Source: Allokutzneria sp. NRRL B-24872
GTDB taxonomy: Bacteria > Actinomycetota > Actinomycetes > Mycobacteriales > Pseudonocardiaceae
Length of the DNA stretch: 47,345 nucleotides
Assembly: GCF_002155965.1 (NCBI RefSeq)
Contig: NZ_MUMH01000058.1
Location: 1 to 47,345, forward strand
Direction of reading: 5' to 3'
The notes under the pieces: model-generated
Database searches by the model: none
Told to the model about the DNA's origin: nothing
Seen by the model: only the letters and a program-made list of their open reading frames with translations
Part shown: in pieces, positions 42,584 to 47,345 of the stretch
How positions within the stretch are numbered: the stretch's first letter is position 1
How the letters are laid out: each line of letters begins with the position of its first letter
Position numbers and translations under genes: made by a program

Positions 42584-43459
42584 ATGAAGGGGATCGTGCT
42601 GGCGGGCGGGTCTGGGACCCGGCTGCACCCGGTGACGCTGTCGGTGTCCAAGCAGCTGCTGCCGGTCTACGACAAGCCGATGATCTACTACCCGCTGTCG
42701 GTGCTGATGCTGTCCGGCATCCGGGACATCCTGCTGATCTCCACGCCGCAGGACCTGCCGCTGTTCGAGCGGCTGCTCGGCGACGGCTCCCAGCTCGGGC
42801 TGAACATCAGCTACGCCGAGCAGGCCGAGCCGCGCGGGCTCGCCGAGGCGTTCGTGATCGGCGCCGACCACGTCGGCAACGACACCGCCGCGCTCATCCT
42901 CGGCGACAACATCTTCCACGGGCAGCGGTTCTCCGAGATCCTCGAAGCGACCGCGCAGGACGTGAAGGGCTGCGTGCTCTTCGGCTACCCGGTGCACGAC
43001 CCGCACCGCTACGGCGTCGGCGAGACCGACTCCGACGGCAGGTTGATCTCCATCGAGGAGAAGCCGGAGAACCCGAAGTCCAACCGGGCGATCACCGGCC
43101 TGTACTTCTACGACAACGACGTGGTCGACATCGCCAAGAACATCCGGCCCTCCGCGCGCGGCGAGCTGGAGATCACCGACGTGAACCGCGCGTACCTGGA
43201 GCGCGGCGACGCCAGGCTGATCGACCTCGGCCGGGGTTTCGCGTGGCTGGACACCGGCACCCACGACTCGCTGCTGCAGGCAGGGCAGTACCTCGCGACG
43301 CTGGAGAACCGGCAGGGCGTGCGCATCGCGTGCCTCGAAGAGATCGCGCTGCGCATGGGATTCATCGACGCCGACGCCTGCCACGCGCTCGGCGCGAAGC
43401 TCTCCAAGACCGGCTACGGCCGCTACATCATGGACGTGGCCAAGGAATTCCGAGCCTAG
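42584..43459 (+). CDS. rmlA: Glucose-1-phosphate thymidylyltransferase (dTDP-glucose synthase)
   Basis: Makes dTDP-glucose from glucose-1-phosphate and dTTP, the first step to dTDP-deoxysugars. The 291-residue product has the usual length of the short RmlA form. It shows the nucleotide-binding loop [31 protein letters not shown], the metal-site region [19 protein letters not shown], and the C-terminal [13 protein letters not shown] is preceded by GGGAGG. Its stop lies 12 bases before the 4,6-dehydratase gene, so the two are co-transcribed. It is the first gene of the operon diverging from the PKS genes. Confidence 0.97.
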   Translation: MKGIVLAGGSGTRLHPVTLSVSKQLLPVYDKPMIYYPLSVLMLSGIRDILLISTPQDLPLFERLLGDGSQLGLNISYAEQAEPRGLAEAFVIGADHVGNDTAALILGDNIFHGQRFSEILEATAQDVKGCVLFGYPVHDPHRYGVGETDSDGRLISIEEKPENPKSNRAITGLYFYDNDVVDIAKNIRPSARGELEITDVNRAYLERGDARLIDLGRGFAWLDTGTHDSLLQAGQYLATLENRQGVRIACLEEIALRMGFIDADACHALGAKLSKTGYGRYIMDVAKEFRA

Positions 43460-43471
43460 AAAGGTTCCAGC

Positions 43472-44464
43472 GTGCGCATCCTGGTCACCGGCGGTGCCGG
43501 CTTCATCGGCTCGCACTTCGTCCGCGAACTGCTCGCCGGGCGCTACCCCGCGTTCTCCGGCGCCGAAGTGCTCGTGCTGGACAAGCTGACCTACGCGGGC
43601 AACCTGGCCAACCTGGCCCCGGTCGCCGACCTGCCGGAACTGCGCTTCGTGCGCGGCGACATCTGCGACGCGGAGCTGGTGCGCTCGTTGATGGCGGGCG
43701 TCGACCTGGTGGTGCACTTCGCCGCCGAGTCCCATGTGGACAGATCCATCACCGGCTCCGCGGAGTTCATCCGCACCAACGTGCTCGGCACGCAGACCCT
43801 GTTGCAGGGCGCCATGGACGCGGCGGTCGGCAAGTTCGTGCACGTCTCCACCGACGAGGTCTACGGCTCGATCGACAGCGGTTCGTGGCCGGAGGACCAC
43901 CCGCTGCTGCCGAACTCGCCGTACTCCGCGTCGAAGGCGTCCTCGGACCTGCTGGTGCGCTCCTACCACCGCACGCACGGCATGCACACGTGCGTCACGC
44001 GCTGCTCCAACAACTACGGCCCGTACCAGTTCCCGGAGAAGGTCGTGCCGCTGTTCGTCACGAACCTGTTGGAGGGCTTGAAGGTCCCGCTCTACGGCGA
44101 CGGCCGCAACGTCCGCGACTGGCTGCACGTCGACGACCACTGCCGGGGCATCGCGCTGGTGGCCGAGCGCGGTCGCGCCGGTGAGGTCTACAACCTCGGC
44201 GGCGGCACGGAGCTGAGCAACCGCGAGCTGACCGAGGAGCTGCTGCGGCTGATGGGCGCGGACTGGTCGATGGTGCGCACCGTGCCCGACCGCAAGGGCC
44301 ACGACCTGCGCTACTCCGTTGACATCAGCAAGGCCGCGAGCGAACTGGGCTACGCGCCGCTGAAGGACTTCGCGACGGGCATCGCCGAGACGGCCGCCTG
44401 GTACCGGGAGAACCGCGACTGGTGGGTCCCGCTGCGTGACGGAGCCGCCCTGCCGACGGGCTGA
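43472..44464 (+). CDS. rmlB: dTDP-glucose 4,6-dehydratase
   Basis: Converts dTDP-glucose to dTDP-4-keto-6-deoxyglucose using bound NAD. The 330-residue protein is an extended short-chain dehydrogenase: Rossmann motif TGGAGFIGSHF at the N-terminus, HFAAESHVDRS, the STDEVYG block and the catalytic YSASK, followed by NNYGPYQFPEK, all typical of RmlB. The GTG start is preceded by AAAGG. It follows the thymidylyltransferase gene closely and is followed by a perfect palindrome before the next gene. Confidence 0.97.
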   Translation: MRILVTGGAGFIGSHFVRELLAGRYPAFSGAEVLVLDKLTYAGNLANLAPVADLPELRFVRGDICDAELVRSLMAGVDLVVHFAAESHVDRSITGSAEFIRTNVLGTQTLLQGAMDAAVGKFVHVSTDEVYGSIDSGSWPEDHPLLPNSPYSASKASSDLLVRSYHRTHGMHTCVTRCSNNYGPYQFPEKVVPLFVTNLLEGLKVPLYGDGRNVRDWLHVDDHCRGIALVAERGRAGEVYNLGGGTELSNRELTEELLRLMGADWSMVRTVPDRKGHDLRYSVDISKAASELGYAPLKDFATGIAETAAWYRENRDWWVPLRDGAALPTG

Positions 44465-44481
44465 AAAAGCGTTTTGGGTTA

Positions 44482-44504
44482 TATTCTCCGGAGCCCGGAG
44501 AATA
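44482..44504. promoter_or_regulatory. Perfect palindrome with 10-bp arms upstream of the epimerase gene
   Basis: TATTCTCCGG (44482-44491), three bases, then its exact reverse complement (44495-44504). It ends 14 bases before the epimerase ATG. The 3-base centre suits a dimeric repressor site better than an RNA hairpin. The same ten bases recur at 46150-46159, upstream of the 2,3-dehydratase gene, followed by an inverted CCGGAGAA at 46215. This recurrence favours an operator, though a terminator after the dehydratase gene cannot be excluded. Confidence 0.6.
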
Positions 44505-44518
44505 GGTAGTGTACGGGT

Positions 44519-45100
44519 ATGCAGACACGTGAGCTGGCCGTCGAAGGCGCTTTCGAATTCACCCCGACGGTCTACCCCGACAGCCGTGGGGTGTTCGTTT
44601 CCCCGTTCCAGGAGCCCGCTTTCGAGGCGGCCGTCGGGCGCAAGCACACCGTGGCGCAGACCAACCACAACCGCTCCGCCAAGGGTGTCGTGCGCGGCAT
44701 CCACTTCACCAGGACGCCCCCCGGCCAGGCGAAGTACGTCTACTGCGCGCGCGGCAGGGCGCTGGACGTCGTGGTCGACCTGCGGCTGGGCTCGCCGACC
44801 TTCGGCAAGTGGGACGTGGTGGAGATGGACGACGTGTCCTTCCGCGCCATGTACTTCCCGGTCGGCGTCGGGCACGCCTTCGTGGCGCTGGAGGACAACA
44901 CGGTGATGTCGTACGTGGTCACCAGCTTCTACGACCCGGCGAACGAGCTGTCGATCAGTCCGCTGGACCCCGACCTCGCGCTGCCGTGGCCGAAGGACCT
45001 CGACCACATCCTCTCCGACCGCGACACCGCCGCGCCGAGCTTCAAGGAGGCAGAGGCCCAAGGGCTGCTGCCCAAGTACTCCGACTGCCTCGACCTCTGA
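44519..45100 (+). CDS. dTDP-4-keto-6-deoxyhexose 5- or 3,5-epimerase
   Basis: RmlC-type cupin epimerase of 193 residues that inverts C5 (and possibly C3) of the 4-keto-6-deoxy sugar, turning a D- into an L-configured hexose. Motifs: SRGVFVSPF near residue 22, the catalytic His in VVRGIHF, YCARGRALDVVVDLR, SPTFGKW, and FPVGVGHAFVAL where RmlC itself has AHGF. The last difference is shared with macrolide-sugar epimerases acting at C5 or C3, so the regiochemistry is uncertain. The ATG is preceded by a weak AGGTAG. In the inferred 2-deoxy-L-fucose pathway it supplies the L-series. Confidence 0.92.
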   Translation: MQTRELAVEGAFEFTPTVYPDSRGVFVSPFQEPAFEAAVGRKHTVAQTNHNRSAKGVVRGIHFTRTPPGQAKYVYCARGRALDVVVDLRLGSPTFGKWDVVEMDDVSFRAMYFPVGVGHAFVALEDNTVMSYVVTSFYDPANELSISPLDPDLALPWPKDLDHILSDRDTAAPSFKEAEAQGLLPKYSDCLDL

Positions 45101-45179
45101 GTCCGTTCCGGGGTACTAGAAGCCCTTGACCTGCACGTTAGGGGTTGTCGGGTGGTCTGGGCCGTGATTGCGTCGGTCC
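45101..45179 (+). promoter_or_regulatory. Short intergenic region with inverted copy of the ACAACCCCTAACGT motif
   Basis: The reverse complement of ACAACCCCTAACGT, the motif next to the PKS-A/rmlA promoters, lies at about 45135-45148 just after a TTGACC that could serve as a -35 element. No good ribosome-binding site precedes the ATG at 45180, so a leaderless or short-leader transcript starting nearby is possible. Confidence 0.4.
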
Positions 45180-46121
45180 ATGACCATCACCGACCGATTC
45201 GCCCGCCCCCGTGTGGCGGTGCTCGGCGCGACGGGCTGCGTCGGCAGGCAGGTCTGCGCGGCCTTCGCCGCCGCCGACTACGAGGTGATCGCCGTGGCCA
45301 GGCGGTTCGCCCCGCAGATCGCCGGCTACCGCTACCGGTCGCTGGACGTGGGCGGCGCGGACGTGCCACGCCTGGCGCACATGCTCACGGCGGAGCGGGT
45401 GCGGGCGGTGGTCAACGCCACCGGCGGGTGGGGCAGCACGGAGCAGGAGATGACCTACTCCCACGTCGGCCTGGTGAAACGCCTGGTGGAGGCGGTGGCC
45501 GAGGTGCCGCAACGGCCGCGCCTGGTGCACGTGGGCACGATCCACGAGTACGGCCCGGTCGCCCCCGGCACGGTGATCGACGAGGACACTGCGCCCGCGC
45601 CGACCACGATGTACGCGCGGACGAAGCTCGCCGGCTCCGAGGAGGTGCTGCGGGCGACCGCCGCCGGGGACGTGGACGGGGTGGTGCTGCGGGTGGTGAA
45701 CGTCTTCGGCCCGCACCCCTCCCCAGCGAGCTTCCTCGGCGCTCTCTCCGCCAAACTGCGGACGGTTTCGCCTGGTCAGGAGCTTGAGTTGAGCATCGCT
45801 GAGGCTCGGCGGGACTACGTCGACGCCCGCGACGCCGCCGAGGCCGTGCTGCGCGCCGCGCACGCCGGAGTGACCGGCGAGGTGATCAACATCGGTCGCG
45901 GCAGCGCGGTTGACCTGCGTGAACTGGTGTACGGCCTGGTCGAGGCCGCAGGTCTGGACGCGGGTGCCGTGCGCGAGCTGGGCGCGCAGGTCACCAGCAA
46001 GGGCGGCGACTGGACGCTGTCCAGCACCGGCAAGGCGCGCGAGCTGCTGGGCTGGCAGGCCGCGGTGCCCGTGGCGGAGTCCGTGCGGGCGATGCTCGGC
46101 GCGCTGCCGGTCTCCGCCTGA
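45180..46121 (+). CDS. NDP-4-keto-6-deoxyhexose 4-ketoreductase (NAD-dependent epimerase/dehydratase family)
   Basis: Extended SDR protein of 313 residues from ATG 45180 (a TTG four codons earlier is in frame but less likely). It shows the Rossmann motif GATGCVGRQV, NATGGWG, the Ser/Thr region HVGTIHEYGP and the catalytic YARTK. A substrate-binding half follows, with NVFGPHPSP and DYVDARDAA. Family members in macrolide and anthracycline clusters reduce the 4-keto group as the last step of dTDP-deoxysugar synthesis. Neighbouring 2,3-dehydratase and epimerase genes support this. The stereochemical outcome (axial 4-OH for an L-fuco sugar) cannot be read from the sequence, and a 3-ketoreductase role is less likely but not excluded. 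Confidence 0.85.
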   Translation: MTITDRFARPRVAVLGATGCVGRQVCAAFAAADYEVIAVARRFAPQIAGYRYRSLDVGGADVPRLAHMLTAERVRAVVNATGGWGSTEQEMTYSHVGLVKRLVEAVAEVPQRPRLVHVGTIHEYGPVAPGTVIDEDTAPAPTTMYARTKLAGSEEVLRATAAGDVDGVVLRVVNVFGPHPSPASFLGALSAKLRTVSPGQELELSIAEARRDYVDARDAAEAVLRAAHAGVTGEVINIGRGSAVDLRELVYGLVEAAGLDAGAVRELGAQVTSKGGDWTLSSTGKARELLGWQAAVPVAESVRAMLGALPVSA

Positions 46122-46254
46122 TTGTTATTGCTCCCCCTAACCCCACCCCTATTCTCCGGTGGACGGGGCCGCTGATTTCGAATTCGCCATAGGGTGGGGC
46201 CACGAAATTGCCTTCCGGAGAACGGCGTTACTCCAGCGGACGAAGGACTATCCC
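46122..46254 (+). promoter_or_regulatory. Promoter region of the 2,3-dehydratase gene
   Basis: Contains a 12-base-spaced direct repeat of CCCCTA (46134-46139 and 46146-46151), overlapping at its end the TATTCTCCGG half-site (46150-46159). An inverted CCGGAGAA follows at 46215. Both motifs recur elsewhere in the cluster's intergenic regions. The gene itself has AAGGA eight bases before its GTG. Confidence 0.45.
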
Positions 46255-47345
46255 GTGACCGAGACTTCGACCCACTCCGCCGTAGCGCTGCGCACCGCGG
46301 ACGCCACCATCGCGCTGCGGATCGCCGAATCCGCGCTGACCGTCGACGGCCGCACCTCACTCGTTGACTTCCGCACCTGGTTCACCGACTGCGGCACCCG
46401 CAACTACACCGAGGTGGACCGGGTCCCGCTGGACCGCCTCGCGAACTGGTCGGCCGATCCGGTCACGGGCAACATCGGACACTCCAGCGGCAAGTTCTTC
46501 GTCGTGGAGGGCCTGGAGATCGAGCGCCCCGGGCACTGGGTCGAGCACTGGGTGCAGCCGATCATCAACCAGCCGGAGATCGGCATCCTGGGCATCGTCG
46601 TCAAGGAGTTCGACGGCGTCCTGCACTGCCTGATGCAGGGCAAGGTGGAGCCCGGCAACTGCAACGGCGTGCAGCTCTCGCCGACCGTGCAGGCCACGCG
46701 CAGCAACTACACCCGCGTGCACAAGGGAAAGCCGGTCCCCTACCTCGAGTACTTCATGGAAACCAAGCAGCACAAGGTGATCGCCGACGTGCTCCAGTCC
46801 GAGCAGGGCTCGTGGTTCTTCCAGAAGCGCAACCGCAACATGGTCGTCGAGGTCACCGAGGACGTCGAGCTGCTCGAAGACTTCTGCTGGCTGACGCTCG
46901 GCCAGCTGCACCAGCTGCTCCGCGAGGACGACCTGGTGAACATGGACGCGCGCACCGTGCTGTCGTGCCTGCCGTTCTCCGGCACCGACCTCGCGACGCT
47001 GCTGCCCGACACCGAGCGCGACGCCTTCACCACCTCGATCATGCGCTCCTGCACCGAGAGCGAGGGCGCGGTGCACACCACCGACGAGATCCTGAGCTGG
47101 ATCACCGGTGCCCGCACCCGCCACGACATCACCGCGAACCGCGTCCCCCTCAAGGGGATCGACCAGTGGAAGCACACCGACGCCGGTATCTCCCACGAGA
47201 CCGGCCGCTTCTTCAGCGTGATCGGCGTCGACGTGCGCGCCGGCGGCCGCGAGGTCCTCCAGTGGTCCCAACCGATGCTCGAGCCCAGCGGCGACGGCCT
47301 CTCCGCGTTCCTGGTCAAGCGCTTCGGCGGCGTCCTGCACGCCCT
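46255..47345 (+). CDS. NDP-hexose 2,3-dehydratase, C-terminus cut by window edge
   Basis: Removes the 2-hydroxyl of dTDP-4-keto-6-deoxyglucose by 2,3-elimination, committing the pathway to a 2,6-dideoxysugar. The GTG start follows AAGGA by eight bases. About 363 residues are present; the family is usually near 460-480. The protein has the family's internal duplication: HWVQPIINQPEIGILGIVVK with VLHCLMQGKVEPGNCNGVQL in the first half, and LQWSQPMLEPSGDGLSAFLV with GGVLHA, at the window end, in the second. KRFGGV corresponds to KEFDGV. A separate 3-ketoreductase is normally needed after this enzyme and is expected beyond the right edge. Confidence 0.95.
   Translation, partial: MTETSTHSAVALRTADATIALRIAESALTVDGRTSLVDFRTWFTDCGTRNYTEVDRVPLDRLANWSADPVTGNIGHSSGKFFVVEGLEIERPGHWVEHWVQPIINQPEIGILGIVVKEFDGVLHCLMQGKVEPGNCNGVQLSPTVQATRSNYTRVHKGKPVPYLEYFMETKQHKVIADVLQSEQGSWFFQKRNRNMVVEVTEDVELLEDFCWLTLGQLHQLLREDDLVNMDARTVLSCLPFSGTDLATLLPDTERDAFTTSIMRSCTESEGAVHTTDEILSWITGARTRHDITANRVPLKGIDQWKHTDAGISHETGRFFSVIGVDVRAGGREVLQWSQPMLEPSGDGLSAFLVKRFGGVLHA

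Noticed and set aside
42578-45061. Minus-strand open frame of 827 codons across the sugar genes, and a 600-codon plus-strand frame from 42382
   Set aside because: Both overlap well-recognised RmlA, RmlB and epimerase genes in other frames and resemble no protein family.
45168-45179. TTG start for the 4-ketoreductase
   Set aside because: The ATG at 45180 is the more usual start and leads into a normal-length N-terminus before the Rossmann motif; TTG has no better ribosome-binding site.

Overview
The window comes from a high-GC actinomycete and holds most of a modular type I polyketide synthase (PKS) cluster plus the first part of a deoxysugar operon. A PE-like/DUF3558-type lipoprotein gene pair sits inside the PKS locus. 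This pair is characteristic of Pseudonocardiales, so I infer a member of that order (Saccharopolyspora, Lentzea, Saccharothrix or Actinosynnema type) rather than Streptomyces. This is inference from gene families only.

Layout. Positions 1-42052 carry five PKS genes and a type II thioesterase, all on the minus strand, so biosynthetic order runs from right to left. PKS-A (29111-42052) is a loading module (KSQ-AT-ACP) plus modules 1 and 2. PKS-B (24350-29101) is module 3. A 2.7-kb stretch (21597-24349) interrupts the series with a strong hairpin terminator, two ~87-bp direct repeats, truncated gene tails and a small PE/lipoprotein operon. PKS-C (16755-21596) is module 4. PKS-D (6791-16741) is modules 5 and 6. 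PKS-E (728-6778) is module 7 plus the terminal thioesterase. The type II thioesterase (1-716) is cut by the window edge. To the right of a 0.5-kb divergent promoter region, plus-strand genes encode glucose-1-phosphate thymidylyltransferase, dTDP-glucose 4,6-dehydratase, a 5- or 3,5-epimerase, a 4-ketoreductase and, cut by the right edge, an NDP-hexose 2,3-dehydratase.

How the genes fit together. Reading the domains in order gives: acetyl starter from malonyl (KSQ); module 1 with a large-extender AT (TAGH, probably ethylmalonyl), an intact B-type KR and a broken DH; module 2 malonyl with A-type KR; module 3 methylmalonyl with a KR lacking its catalytic Ser; module 4 methylmalonyl with A-type KR; module 5 methylmalonyl with B-type KR; modules 6 and 7 malonyl with active DH and KR; then TE. 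The predicted C16-backbone acid has a 2,4-diene, 6-, 8- and 10-methyl groups, 7-, 9-, 13- and 15-hydroxyls, an 11-ketone and a 14-ethyl group. This matches the monomer of elaiophylin, a C2-symmetric 16-membered macrodiolide made by head-to-tail dimerisation on the TE, whose C15-OH/C11-ketone pair forms a hemiketal and whose C13-OH carries 2-deoxy-L-fucose. The sugar genes fit an L-2,6-dideoxyhexose. I therefore call this an elaiophylin-type cluster. The glycosyltransferase, 3-ketoreductase, regulator and ethylmalonyl-CoA supply genes are not in view.

The less expected signals are the interruption of the PKS locus between modules 3 and 4, an in-frame palindrome (GTCCA-N3-TGGAC) iterated 11 times in PKS coding sequence with against-bias codons, a G7 tract that fuses the PE-like and lipoprotein frames, and shared operator-like motifs upstream of the PKS and sugar transcription units.
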